DNA from: Hydrocarboniphaga effusa AP103
Lineage (GTDB): Bacteria; Pseudomonadota; Gammaproteobacteria; Nevskiales; Nevskiaceae
Length of the DNA: 64,000 nucleotides
Direction: 5' to 3'
Assembly: GCF_000271305.1 (NCBI RefSeq)
Contig: NZ_AKGD01000002.1
Span: 1,116,001 to 1,180,000 of the forward strand
The notes beneath the pieces were generated by a model. That model saw only the letters and a program-made list of their open reading frames with translations, was not told the DNA's origin and made no database searches. Each line of letters opens with the position of its first letter. Positions within the stretch are counted from its first letter, which is position 1. Shown piece by piece: positions 54,496-63,554 of this stretch. The position numbers were made by a program, and so were the translations under genes.

Positions 54496-55380
54496 ATGAA
54501 CTCCAATCCCATCGATACCGTGCTCGAGTCGGTGCTCGGCTCGTACCAGCTGCGGGTCGAAATCACCGCCAACGTGCGCTACTGCGGCAGCTGGTTCGAG
54601 CAGGAGCCGGCGACCCGCTACGGCCAGTTCCATCTGCTGACCGAAGGCGAATGCTGGGTTCAGGGCGATGCGGACGGTTTGCCGCAGCGCCTGCAGAGCG
54701 GTGACCTGATCGTGTTCCCGGCCGGCATGCGGCATTCGCTCGTCGCGGTCGCCGAATCCGGTGCCGCGCAGCCGCAGGCCGAATGCGAGACGGCGATGCT
54801 CTGCGGCGAGCTCGAATTCATCATGGGCAGCCGCCATCCGATCTTCAACGCGCTGCCGGCTTACTTCGTCGTGCGCAGCCAGGACAGCAGCGACGGCTTC
54901 CGGGCGCTGGCTTCGATGCTCGCGCAGACCTCCACCGATCGCCGCTGGGGCCGGCAGATGGTGCAGAACAAGCTCGCCGATTCGCTGTTCACGATGGCGG
55001 TTTGCGAATACGTGCGCGCGGCGCCCGACCCGCGCGGGCTGCTGGCGGCGCTGGCCGATCCGCGCCTGTGCCGGGCCTTGTCGGCCGTGCACGCCAGGCC
55101 CGGCGACGACTGGACGATCCAGTCGATGGCCCAGCAGGCGGGCATGTCGCGCACTGCCTACGCCGAGCTGTTTTCCGAAGTCCTCGGCGTGCCGCCGATC
55201 CAGTACCTGGCGAACTGGCGCGCGATCGAGGCCAAGCGGCTGCTGCGCAATCGCCGCCTGTCGGTGGCGTCGATCGCCGAATTGCTCGGCTACAAGAGCG
55301 AGGCCGCGTTCCGGCGCTTCTTCAAGCGCCTCGAAGGCGTGGGCCCCGGCAAGGTGCGGTCCGAAGGCGCGGACGACTGA
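54496..55380 (+). CDS. AraC family transcriptional regulator (cupin sensor)
   Basis: The 294-residue product has an N-terminal cupin sensor domain (about 15-120; YGQFHLLTEGECWVQGDAD and LQSGDLIVFPAGMRHSLVAV) and a C-terminal AraC DNA-binding domain (about 190-290). The first helix-turn-helix is WTIQSMAQQAGMSRTAYAELF and the second is SVASIAELLGYKSEAAFRRFF. It is divergent from the bufferin operon, and so may control it and itself. Cysteines in the sensor domain could bind metal. The start at 54496 gives a good cupin; the frame upstream overlaps bufA antisense. Confidence 0.9.
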   Translation: MNSNPIDTVLESVLGSYQLRVEITANVRYCGSWFEQEPATRYGQFHLLTEGECWVQGDADGLPQRLQSGDLIVFPAGMRHSLVAVAESGAAQPQAECETAMLCGELEFIMGSRHPIFNALPAYFVVRSQDSSDGFRALASMLAQTSTDRRWGRQMVQNKLADSLFTMAVCEYVRAAPDPRGLLAALADPRLCRALSAVHARPGDDWTIQSMAQQAGMSRTAYAELFSEVLGVPPIQYLANWRAIEAKRLLRNRRLSVASIAELLGYKSEAAFRRFFKRLEGVGPGKVRSEGADD

Positions 55381-55407
55381 GCTTCCGCGTCTTCGGAAAT
55401 TGCGTCC

Positions 55408-57555
55408 TCAGAACTGGTAGCCGAAGAACATCAGCAGGTTGTCGCGGTCGCGCAGCGAGTCGAGCTTGGTGTCGGCGTACCAGGTGTAGCGAATGTCGAA
55501 GTTGTAGGTGTTGAGATAGTCGAAGCGCACGCCGCCGATGGCGGTGACGCGGCCTTCGACGAAGTTCTGGCCCAGGCCCGGCGCCACGCCGTAGACGTCG
55601 TGGAAGATCGCGGTCAGGAACTCGACGTTGATGCCCAGGAACAGGTTGTCGTAGCGCGTCTGCGCCACCGCGCGATAGCCGGCCGAATCGGCGGTGCCGA
55701 AGCCGTAGCGTCGCTGGCGCGTCGGGTTCTGCCGCGTGCCGCTGTCGCTGACGTTGGTGGACGGATCGTTCGGATCGCTGCGCACGTCGACCGGATTGAT
55801 GCCCAGCGAGCCGTCCGCGCCCGAGCTGATGTGCGTGTTGACCTCGGCGCCCTGGAACTGCAGCTCGTCTAGGCCCGGCATGTTGAACACATGGGTCCAG
55901 CCGGTTTCGAACAGCAGCAGGATCTGCGTCGCCCCGAGCCAGTTGCCGCCGCCGATGGTGTTGATCGCGGTGAGCCCGAGCTGGCCGACCTTCATGCGCT
56001 CGTAGCCGCGAATGTACTGGTTGGCCGTCACCGGCTCGCCGCGGTAGGTGGTCTGCACGAAATCGGGCACCGCCGAACGGCGCCCCGGAATCGTCGCGAT
56101 GCCGAGGTTCACGTCGGCGGTCGGAAACGCCGGCTGCAGCGCGGCGAAGGTCAGGTCGGTGGTGTGGATCTGGATCGGCAGGTTGCTGCGGAACGCGTAT
56201 TCGCCCGATAGCGCCCAGTTGCCGACGTTGGTATTGAACGAAGTCCCGAACATGTGGATGTCTTCGGGATATTCGGCGAACAGTTTTGCGCTGCCGACCG
56301 GCAGCGGCTCGCCGCCGGTGGCGCGGCAGGTCAAAAAGTTCGCGAGCGCGTTGCCGGTGGGCCCCGACAGGCAGGTTTCGTCGGCCGCGATGAAGCTCAC
56401 GCTCGGAATGCGCGAGTGGTAGTTCGCGTAATAGAACGCCAGCTCGGTGCCACCGTTGAAGTTCTCAAGAAAGGTCTTCAGCGAGACGCCGTACTGGCCG
56501 CCGTCGTCGGGCCGACGGCGACGCTCCTCGTCGTAATCGCGGATCACCGTGCGGTCGCTAGCGGAGCCGAGCAGGCCGGTGGTGTCCTGCGGATTGCGGT
56601 TCGGGGCGTAGTACTCGTAGGGATCTTCGGGCGCCTTGCTGAACGACAGCATCGCGTAGGTGCCGCCGGCGCCGAGCGTGTCCGAGGTCGAGAAGAAGCT
56701 GCCGACCGGGTCGATCAGGATCGGCTTCCAGTCGTACTGATAGAACAGCTCGAAGCCGGTGTTCTCGGTGATCTGGCCGTTGAGCGAGACCATGCCGAGC
56801 GGCTGCGACAGCTCCTTGATGTCGAAGCCCGGAATGCGCAGGCGCGACTGATCGGGTGGGTTGATCGAGTTCAGCGAGTTGAGCACGAGGAACGAGCTCT
56901 CGCCCCAGTTCAGAACGTGGTTGCCGACCTTGATGCTGAAGTCGCGATCGAAGGCTTCGAACGGCTTGGAGACGAAGTAGTCGAGGAAGCGGAAATCCTG
57001 GCCGAGCGCCTTCTTGCCGCCCTTGGAGAATTCCTCGCGCGCGGGCTGCAGGGTGGTGTCGGGGTGGCGGATCTCGTGATCGTCGTAGAGCGGGTCGTAG
57101 AACAGCAGCGTGCGCGCGAACAGGTTGTAGCCGCCGATGTTGGTGTTGAAGTCGGTGGTCAGCTTGGTGGCCGCGTGCACGACGTCGCCCTTGTCGAACG
57201 ACAGGTTGCCGTTGTCGCCGTTGGGGTTGTACGAGCCCGGCGCGTCGACGAAGCGCTGGTTGGCCTCGGCGTTGTTGGAGGCGCAGGCGTCGCCGGTGAA
57301 CAGCGTGGGTTCGCCGGCAGCGTTGCGTGCCGCGGTCGAGACGCAGAGCCCCGGCTGCAGGCTGCTCTTGCCGACCAGCGAATCATCGCGACCCTGCGTG
57401 CGCATCAGCGCGCCGACGGTGACGAGGCTGTCGATGCGGACCGACTTGCCGCCGACTTCGAACTCGAAGGCTTCGGCCGGCATCGCCAATACGCCGAAAG
57501 CGATGCCCGCGGCAGCGCGCCCCGTGCGCGCGACGGGTTTGTCGTGGTTGTTCAT
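55408..57555 (-). CDS. DUF1302 family outer-membrane protein
   Basis: The 715-residue product has a signal peptide (about 1-28, ending PAEA) and matches DUF1302, a family predicted to form an outer-membrane barrel. Blocks such as VDSLVTVGALMRTQ (seen as RIDSLVTVGALMRTQG), FDRDFSIKVGNHVLNWGESSF and the last strand FDIRYTWYADTKLDSLRDRDNLLMFFGYQF (only parts given) end in Phe. DUF1302 genes usually lie next to DUF1329, as here. The pair is linked to transport of lipids or hydrophobic compounds in other bacteria. The substrate is unknown. Confidence 0.88.
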   Translation of the reverse strand: MNNHDKPVARTGRAAAGIAFGVLAMPAEAFEFEVGGKSVRIDSLVTVGALMRTQGRDDSLVGKSSLQPGLCVSTAARNAAGEPTLFTGDACASNNAEANQRFVDAPGSYNPNGDNGNLSFDKGDVVHAATKLTTDFNTNIGGYNLFARTLLFYDPLYDDHEIRHPDTTLQPAREEFSKGGKKALGQDFRFLDYFVSKPFEAFDRDFSIKVGNHVLNWGESSFLVLNSLNSINPPDQSRLRIPGFDIKELSQPLGMVSLNGQITENTGFELFYQYDWKPILIDPVGSFFSTSDTLGAGGTYAMLSFSKAPEDPYEYYAPNRNPQDTTGLLGSASDRTVIRDYDEERRRRPDDGGQYGVSLKTFLENFNGGTELAFYYANYHSRIPSVSFIAADETCLSGPTGNALANFLTCRATGGEPLPVGSAKLFAEYPEDIHMFGTSFNTNVGNWALSGEYAFRSNLPIQIHTTDLTFAALQPAFPTADVNLGIATIPGRRSAVPDFVQTTYRGEPVTANQYIRGYERMKVGQLGLTAINTIGGGNWLGATQILLLFETGWTHVFNMPGLDELQFQGAEVNTHISSGADGSLGINPVDVRSDPNDPSTNVSDSGTRQNPTRQRRYGFGTADSAGYRAVAQTRYDNLFLGINVEFLTAIFHDVYGVAPGLGQNFVEGRVTAIGGVRFDYLNTYNFDIRYTWYADTKLDSLRDRDNLLMFFGYQF

Positions 57556-57630
57556 ATTCTCCCTTTCGGCACTGCGATGCGTGCCGATCTGTTATCTGCG
57601 ACTGCGATCTTGCCTGGCCCGCTGCTGCGA

Positions 57631-59076
57631 TCAGCGCTCCGCCATGCGCTGTACGGAGCCCGTCGAGAAGTGATCAATGTTGAACTCGACGTCCTTGAAC
57701 AGCGGCGCTTCGTTGCTCATTTCCTGCAGCAGGTAGCGGTTGGATTGCAGGTCGTAGACCGAGCCGCAGACCGGGCCGACGCGATCGAGCCAGGCGAGCT
57801 GCACCTGATGCGTCTCCTGCACGCGCCAGAGCGTGCCGCGCTGGTCGTAGTTGTCGACCGCGAGGATGGTCCAGGTGTCCTCGTCGACATAGAAGCTGCG
57901 GCGCTTGTAGACGTGCGAAGTGCCCGGCTTGAGCTCGGCCTCCACCACCCAGACGCGGTGCAGCTCGTAGCGCGGCAGCTCCACGTTCATGTGGCCGGCC
58001 TTGGCGATCTGCGCATACTTGAGCTTGTTGTCGAGCAGCTTCACCGAGTTGTACGGCACGATCATTTCCCTCTTGCCGAGCAGCTTCCAGGTGTAGCGGT
58101 CGGTGGCGCCGTTGAAGGCGTCGAGCTGATCGTTGGTGCGCAGGCCGTCGGAGCCGGTGCCCGGGTTGTCATAGGCCACGTTCGGCGCGCGCCGGATGCG
58201 GCGCTGTCCCGGGTTGTAGAGCCAGGCGCGGCGCGGCTCCTTCACCTGATCGAGCGTCTCGTGTACCAGCACCACGTTGCCGACCTGGCGCTCGGGCGCG
58301 GTGGTGAACTGCAAAAAGTACAGCGCCACGTTGTTGAGCGACTCGGGCGTGATGCCCGGCTTGTTGTACTGGAACAGCACGTCCTCGCGCAGCACGTAGG
58401 GCTGGAAGGCGCCGTTGGCCTGCACCGCGAGCTGCGCGTTCCAGCGCTGCAGCGAGGTGCCGCGATAGCGCAGCTTGTGGTTCCAGATCACCTCGATGCC
58501 GGACTTCGGGATCGGAAACGGAATGCCGGTGACCGCACCGACCAGGCTCTCGCCCTGGTTGCCGAGTTCGGCATCGACCGCGTTCTTGGCGGTGGCGGCG
58601 TTGATGAAATTCGGCGTCCTGGCGGTGCGGCGCGTCGGATACACGTTCATCTTGTACGAGGACGGGAAGCGCGCGAACAGCGCCTGCGCGCCGGCCGTGA
58701 GCTTGCCCTTGTACTGCGCGAGGTTGGCGCTGCTGATCGTGTACAGCGGCTTGTCGTCGGACAGCAGCTTGTAGCTGGCCGGATCGCGTTCCTTGCCGGC
58801 CGCGGGCTGCGGCATCGAATAGCCGCCGTCCCAGGCCGGAATCGAGCCGTCGGCGTTGCCCTTCTTCTCGCCGCCGAGCGGCGTCAGATCGGTACCGAGG
58901 CGGCGCGCTTCTTCCGGGCTGACCTTGGCTTCGGCCATGCCGGGCATCAGCAGGGCGCAGCTCAGCGCGGTGGTTCGCAGCAGGCGCGAGGTACGGCTAC
59001 GCGCAGCAAGAGCGCGCCGCGAAACGAACCGTGAGCCATGATCGGACGGCAGCGCGTGCGCCGGTCTGGTTTGCAT
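57631..59076 (-). CDS. DUF1329 family protein (LolB-like fold)
   Basis: The 481-residue product has a long N-terminal signal region (about 1-50, ending GMAEA) and matches DUF1329, predicted to be a periplasmic or outer-membrane lipid-binding fold like LolB. The conserved phrases are RAWLYNPGQRRIRRAPNVAYDNPGTGSDGLRTNDQLD (given in parts) and DVEFNIDHFSTGS near the end. It lies 75 bases upstream of the DUF1302 gene on the same strand, a widely conserved pairing. Together they may move hydrophobic compounds across the outer membrane. No partner RND pump is visible. Confidence 0.88.
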   Translation of the reverse strand: MQTRPAHALPSDHGSRFVSRRALAARSRTSRLLRTTALSCALLMPGMAEAKVSPEEARRLGTDLTPLGGEKKGNADGSIPAWDGGYSMPQPAAGKERDPASYKLLSDDKPLYTISSANLAQYKGKLTAGAQALFARFPSSYKMNVYPTRRTARTPNFINAATAKNAVDAELGNQGESLVGAVTGIPFPIPKSGIEVIWNHKLRYRGTSLQRWNAQLAVQANGAFQPYVLREDVLFQYNKPGITPESLNNVALYFLQFTTAPERQVGNVVLVHETLDQVKEPRRAWLYNPGQRRIRRAPNVAYDNPGTGSDGLRTNDQLDAFNGATDRYTWKLLGKREMIVPYNSVKLLDNKLKYAQIAKAGHMNVELPRYELHRVWVVEAELKPGTSHVYKRRSFYVDEDTWTILAVDNYDQRGTLWRVQETHQVQLAWLDRVGPVCGSVYDLQSNRYLLQEMSNEAPLFKDVEFNIDHFSTGSVQRMAER

Positions 59077-59233
59077 CGAACTTCTCCTCGTCGTTTTTAT
59101 CGAGACGGACAGACCTGAACGGCCCGTCTGCTTGAACGGAGGAAGCTACCGTCATGGCCGCGTCGGCGGCTAGGGAGAAATCGAGCCCAACCAGCGGGCT
59201 TGCCGGGCTTGCCGGAAAGCCCTCGGCAGGCCC

Positions 59234-59776
59234 TCAGCGGCGTTCGCGGCTCAGCAAGTGCAGGGCGGCGAAGATGCGCGCATCCACCTGCAGGCCGCGG
59301 GCCTGCTGGGCCGCGACGAAGTCGTCGACCTCGGACACTTTCACGCAGTGCACGGTGATGGCCTCGTCGTCGACGCCGCCGCCTGCGCTCACGCGCGTCA
59401 GACCGGTGACGCGCACGAAGTAGCTCTGCTCGGCCGTGAGCCCGCCCGCGGTCGGGGCGGTGAAGATCAGCCTGGCGTCGCGGCCGCGAAAACCGGTTTC
59501 TTCTTCGAGCTCGCGCAGGGCGCTGGTGGCCGCGTCCTCGTCGGCGAAGGCTTCGCTGTCGCCGATGATGCCGGCCGGCAGCTCGATGGTGTTCACGCGC
59601 AGCGGCCAGCGGTATTGCTCGACCAGCACGAGCTCGTCCGCATCGGTGACCGCGATCACGAAGCAGGCCCCGCTCGAGTTCGGGCGAATCACGTACTCCC
59701 AGTGCTCGCGGCGCAGCAGCAGCAGGAACTCGCCTTGGTGCAATACGCGAACGTCGGGGTCTAGCTTTTTAGGCAT
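59234..59776 (-). CDS. Nudix hydrolase (ADP-ribose pyrophosphatase type)
   Basis: The 180-residue product holds a Nudix box: GIIGDSEAFADED, then LRELEEETGF (about 85-112), with the catalytic glutamates in RELEEE. It resembles NudF-type ADP-ribose pyrophosphatases, which hydrolyse nucleotide-sugar diphosphates in the cytoplasm. ATG 59776 overlaps the end of rlmJ by 16 bases; a start at 59797 is also possible. The substrate is not certain. It is probably cotranscribed with rlmJ. Confidence 0.88.
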   Translation of the reverse strand: MPKKLDPDVRVLHQGEFLLLLRREHWEYVIRPNSSGACFVIAVTDADELVLVEQYRWPLRVNTIELPAGIIGDSEAFADEDAATSALRELEEETGFRGRDARLIFTAPTAGGLTAEQSYFVRVTGLTRVSAGGGVDDEAITVHCVKVSEVDDFVAAQQARGLQVDARIFAALHLLSRERR

Positions 59777-60615
59777 TGGTCTTCGGTCTTGAGCCATTGG
59801 GAGGTCACGGCGGCGCCGGGACCGAGCGCGAGATGGCGGCGCATTTCATCGAAGGCGGCCTGCAGGCTTTCGAGCAGGCGGAACGGCGGATTCACCACCA
59901 GCATGCCGCAGACGTGCATCTGGCCTTCGGCCGGCTCGCCGTTGTCGAAGCGGATATCGAGCACCGGACGCGCCGAATCACGCCCCACGCGGCGCACGAA
60001 ACGGTCGGCCTCGAAGCGGTTCTTGACCGGATACCAGGCCACGTACTGGCCTTGCGCGAAACGCGACTGCGCGCTCGCGATCAGCTCGGCGATGGCGTCG
60101 TACTCGTCGCTGCGCTCGAACGGCGGGTCGATCAGCATCAGGCCGCGCTTCTCCTTCGGCGGCAGCAGCGAGGCGGCCTCGTAGCCATCGCGATGGTGGA
60201 CGGCCCAGTCCGCGAGTTTGTTTTCCCCGCGTGGCAGCGCGCGCAGCGTGCGTTCGAGCGTCTCCGCCACCTCGACCACTTTCTCGCAGAGCGCGAGCCG
60301 ATCGCCCGGCCGTGCGAGCGCGGCCGCGATCAGCGGCGATCCCGGATAGCGCGCCGGATCGGCCGCGAGCGTCAGATACTCGGCGAGCACCGGGTCGCTG
60401 CTGCCGAGTCCCGTGAGCCGGCCGATGCCGTCACGCCATTCGGCGGTCTTGGCGGCGATGTCGTGGCGCAGGTCGTAGCTGCCCGCGCCGGCGTGGGTGT
60501 CGAGGAAGAACCAGGGCTTGTCCTTGCGGTTGAGCGCCTGGATCAGGCCGATCAGCAGCAGATGCTTGAAGACGTCCGCGAAATTGCCGGCGTGGTAATG
60601 GTGTCGGTAGTGCAT
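59761..60615 (-). CDS. rlmJ: 23S rRNA (adenine-2030-N6)-methyltransferase RlmJ
   Basis: The 284-residue product fits RlmJ, which methylates A2030 of 23S rRNA using SAM. The N-terminus MHYRHHYHAGNFADVFKHLL is conserved. The SAM-binding FLDTHAGAGSYDLR and the catalytic DPPFERSDEYDA (DPPF motif) are present, as is the loop PGSPLIAAAL. ATG 60615 is chosen because the upstream frame has no similarity. It is placed upstream of a Nudix gene, which overlaps its end. Confidence 0.95.
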   Translation of the reverse strand: MHYRHHYHAGNFADVFKHLLLIGLIQALNRKDKPWFFLDTHAGAGSYDLRHDIAAKTAEWRDGIGRLTGLGSSDPVLAEYLTLAADPARYPGSPLIAAALARPGDRLALCEKVVEVAETLERTLRALPRGENKLADWAVHHRDGYEAASLLPPKEKRGLMLIDPPFERSDEYDAIAELIASAQSRFAQGQYVAWYPVKNRFEADRFVRRVGRDSARPVLDIRFDNGEPAEGQMHVCGMLVVNPPFRLLESLQAAFDEMRRHLALGPGAAVTSQWLKTEDQCLKS

Positions 60616-60785
60616 GAGCGTAGTGTGCCATTGCGCGCAGCAAGTCGGTCCCGATGCGTCACGGCGCCGATCGTGCACTGGTTTCCGCAGTCCGATCTTC
60701 CCGGTCCGTCATTCGTCCCGAAGCTGCTTCCACAAGATCGGCACGCGGCAGACGCTGGCCTCGAACTTCATCGATCGAGCCGGAC

Positions 60786-61634
60786 ATGAACAGCACTTCT
60801 TCCTTCGGCGACACCGGCATCGCGGCGGCGTCGCGTCCGCAACGGCGCATCAGCGCGCGCTCAGCGCTGCGTGCCAGCGGAACCCTCTGGCTGCTGGTCG
60901 CGGTGCTGGGCCAGCTGCTGCTCGCGATCTACGTGGTCGGCTTCTACGGCCTGTCCGCAGCGCAGGGACGGCTGGAAGACTGGGCCAAGGTGTTGCCGCA
61001 GGGCGTGGTGCCGGGCCAGCGGTTTCTGAATACCGTGCTGTCCCTGCATCTGCTGTTCGTGGTGGTCATCATCGTCGGCGGCGCGCTGCAACTGCTGCCC
61101 TGGTTGCGGCGCACACGCCCCGGGTTTCATCGCTGGAGCGGACGCCTGTATTTGCTGGCCGCCGGCATCCTGAGCGTCGGTGGCCTGATCCTGGTGTGGG
61201 GACGCGGCACCGTCGGCGATCTGTCGCAGCATCTGGCGATCAGCCTCAATGCGCTGCTGATCCTGGGTTTCTCGGCGATCGCCTGGCAGCAGGCGCGGGT
61301 GCGGTGCGTGGAGGCGCATCGGCGCTGGGCGCTGCGCCTGTTCCTGGCGGTGAGCGGAGTCTGGTTCTTTCGCATCGGCCTGATGCTGTGGATCGTGGTG
61401 AACCAGGGGCCGGCGGGTTTCGATCCCAAGAGCTTCACCGGACCTTTCCTGACGTTTCTGTCGTTCGCCCAGTACCTGCTGCCGCTGGCGGTGCTGGAAC
61501 TGTATTTCAGGACACTGGAACGCGGCCATGCGCCTGCCCAGGCGCTGATGGCCGGCGCCATGCTGGTGATGAGTCTGGCGACCGTCGGCGGCATCGGCGC
61601 GGCGACGGCGATCATGTGGCTGCCGAGGTTCTGA
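60786..61634 (+). CDS. DUF2306 membrane protein
   Basis: The 282-residue protein has about seven hydrophobic segments and matches DUF2306, an inner-membrane family of unknown function. Typical blocks are the HRWSGRLYLLAAGILSVGG region (about 118-136) and EAHRRWALRLFLAVSGVWFFRIGLM (given in parts), with paired His and Arg residues that may bind heme or quinone. It lies 37 bases before the LytS gene and is likely in the same operon, perhaps controlled by it. Confidence 0.87.
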   Translation: MNSTSSFGDTGIAAASRPQRRISARSALRASGTLWLLVAVLGQLLLAIYVVGFYGLSAAQGRLEDWAKVLPQGVVPGQRFLNTVLSLHLLFVVVIIVGGALQLLPWLRRTRPGFHRWSGRLYLLAAGILSVGGLILVWGRGTVGDLSQHLAISLNALLILGFSAIAWQQARVRCVEAHRRWALRLFLAVSGVWFFRIGLMLWIVVNQGPAGFDPKSFTGPFLTFLSFAQYLLPLAVLELYFRTLERGHAPAQALMAGAMLVMSLATVGGIGAATAIMWLPRF

Positions 61635-61671
61635 CGCCGGCCAACTGGGTCGACTGGATTATTCTGCTGCC

Positions 61672-62754
61672 ATGCCCGCTTTTCCCGTTTCCGACAAGCC
61701 TCGCGGCCTGGCACTCCTGCTGGGATGGCCGCGGCTGCGCTTCAGCCTGATGCTGTCGGGCACTTTGGGCCTGATGATCGGCCTGGGCTGGGATTCGGGT
61801 TTTTTCGCCGGCCTGATTCGTAGCGTGATCATCGGGCTGGTGGCGATGCTGGCCTTCGGTCTGTTCGAGCAATGGCCCAGGCGGCTGCCGTCCTGGCTGG
61901 CGCGCTGGGCGCTGCAGGTCTTGTGCGTCGCCATCGCCATCCCGGTCGCCGCATACGGGATCTACGTCGCCTCCACGGCAGACGGTGCGCCGCCGTTCTG
62001 GAAAGACAGCGATCGCATGGGCGGGTTTGCGATGTTCACGATCATGGGTTTGCTGATCGCGCCGTGGGCCGCATTAGCCGCGCTGGTTCGGCAGAAAGAG
62101 GCGCTGGCGCGCGAGCAGGCCTTGCGCTTCGATCTGGATCGCAGCGAGCTGGAACGCCAGGCACTCGATGCACGCCTGCATCTGCTGCAGGCGCAAGTCG
62201 CTCCGCACTTTCTGTTCAACACCCTGGCCAACGTGCAGGCACTGGTCGATGCCGGCTCCCCACGAGCGGCCGCCGTGCTGCGCAGCCTGGTCGCCTATCT
62301 GCGCGCCGCGGTTCCGCGCCTGCACGAACAGGCGATGACGCTGGGGCAGGAGCTGCAGCTGGTGCAGGCCTATCTGGAACTCATGCACATGCGGATTCCG
62401 GATCGCCTGCAGTTCAGCGTGCAGGCCGAGCCATCCACGCTGGGCCTGCATTGCCCGCCGATGAGCTTGCTGACGCTGGTGGAGAACGCGGTGCGTCACG
62501 GCATCGACCCCAGCGAGGAGGGCGGTCGTATCGACATCACCGTGCATCGTGACGAGGGACGCTGCCGGATTCGCGTGAGCGACACCGGCGTCGGTTTGCG
62601 CGAGTCCGCCGACGGTCTGGGCACCGGCTTGTGGACCCTGCGCGAACGCCTGCGCCTGAGTTTCGATGGTGCGGCGCAGCTGCGGGTGATGGCGCAGATG
62701 CCGCGCGGCGTCTGCGCAGAGCTGGATATTCCCGCCCGCGAGGCGCAGCGATGA
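61672..62754 (+). CDS. LytS-type sensor histidine kinase
   Basis: The 360-residue protein has about four N-terminal membrane segments (for example LMLSGTLGLMIGLGWDSGFF), then the His_kinase region HFLFNTLANVQALVD (the phospho-accepting His at about 181), and the HATPase domain (about 260-350; ENAVRHGIDP, VSDTGVGL). It is a member of the LytS/YehU group, which often senses membrane or nutrient changes. Its stop overlaps the start of the LytTR regulator (ATGA). The pair forms a two-component system. Confidence 0.92.
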   Translation: MPAFPVSDKPRGLALLLGWPRLRFSLMLSGTLGLMIGLGWDSGFFAGLIRSVIIGLVAMLAFGLFEQWPRRLPSWLARWALQVLCVAIAIPVAAYGIYVASTADGAPPFWKDSDRMGGFAMFTIMGLLIAPWAALAALVRQKEALAREQALRFDLDRSELERQALDARLHLLQAQVAPHFLFNTLANVQALVDAGSPRAAAVLRSLVAYLRAAVPRLHEQAMTLGQELQLVQAYLELMHMRIPDRLQFSVQAEPSTLGLHCPPMSLLTLVENAVRHGIDPSEEGGRIDITVHRDEGRCRIRVSDTGVGLRESADGLGTGLWTLRERLRLSFDGAAQLRVMAQMPRGVCAELDIPAREAQR

Positions 62755-63536
62755 GCCGGCATCCGACTGCCTTGATCGCCGACGACGAGCCACTGCTGCG
62801 CGAGGCCCTCGCCAGCCAGCTGGCCGTGGCCTGGCCGGAGCTGGACGTGGTGGCGCAGGCGCGCAACGGCCGCGAGGCGGTCGAGAAGTTCGATGCGCTG
62901 GAGCCGGATGTCTGCTTTCTCGACGTGCACATGCCGGGCATGTCGGGCGTCGAAGCCGCACGCCATATCGGCAGCCGCGCGCATCTGGTGTTCGTCACGG
63001 CCTACGATCATTACGCCGTGCAGGCGTTCGCCGAAGGCGTGCTCGACTATCTGGTCAAGCCGGTCGAAGCGGCGCGGCTCACCGCGACGGTCGCACGCCT
63101 GCAGGAGCGCATGCGCCTGGCGCAACCCGCACTCGATACGCAGGCCTTGCTGCACAAGCTGGCGATGCAGCTGCAGCAGGGCGGTTCCACCACGCCATCG
63201 CTGCGCTGGATACGCGCGCAGGTCGGGCAAACGCTGCGCTTGATCGCGGTCGACGAGATCGACTACCTGCGCTCCGATAGCCGGTACACGCGAGTGGCTT
63301 GGCAGGGCGACGCCAGCAAGGCAGGTGAAGCACTGGTGCGCACTGCGCTCAAGGATCTCGTCGCCCAGCTCGATCCGCAGCAGTTCGTGCAGGTGCATCG
63401 CTCGGTGGTGGTGAACCTGCGCGCCGTCAGCCATGTCACGCGTGGCGATAACGAAACCGCCAGCGTGCATCTCAAGCAGCGTAGCGAAGTGCTGCCGGTG
63501 AGCCGCCAGTACCTGCATCTGTTCCGGCAGATGTGA
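62751..63536 (+). CDS. LytTR-type response regulator
   Basis: The 261-residue product has a receiver domain (about 5-120) with the phospho-accepting Asp in DVCFLDVHMPGMSG (about 57), and a LytTR DNA-binding domain at about 160-258 (LRWIRAQVGQTLRLIAVDEI, QFVQVHRSVVVNLRAV). It is cotranscribed with the LytS kinase with an ATGA overlap, and probably regulates the DUF2306 gene or other targets. LytTR proteins bind direct repeats in promoters. The N-terminal MSRHPTALIADDEPLL start is conserved. Confidence 0.93.
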   Translation: MSRHPTALIADDEPLLREALASQLAVAWPELDVVAQARNGREAVEKFDALEPDVCFLDVHMPGMSGVEAARHIGSRAHLVFVTAYDHYAVQAFAEGVLDYLVKPVEAARLTATVARLQERMRLAQPALDTQALLHKLAMQLQQGGSTTPSLRWIRAQVGQTLRLIAVDEIDYLRSDSRYTRVAWQGDASKAGEALVRTALKDLVAQLDPQQFVQVHRSVVVNLRAVSHVTRGDNETASVHLKQRSEVLPVSRQYLHLFRQM

Positions 63537-63554
63537 GGGCCAGGCTCGCTTTTT

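Noticed and set aside
56254..59034. Open frame of 926 codons antisense to the DUF1302 and DUF1329 genes
   Set aside because: It spans two real genes and the gap between them, and shows no recognisable motif.
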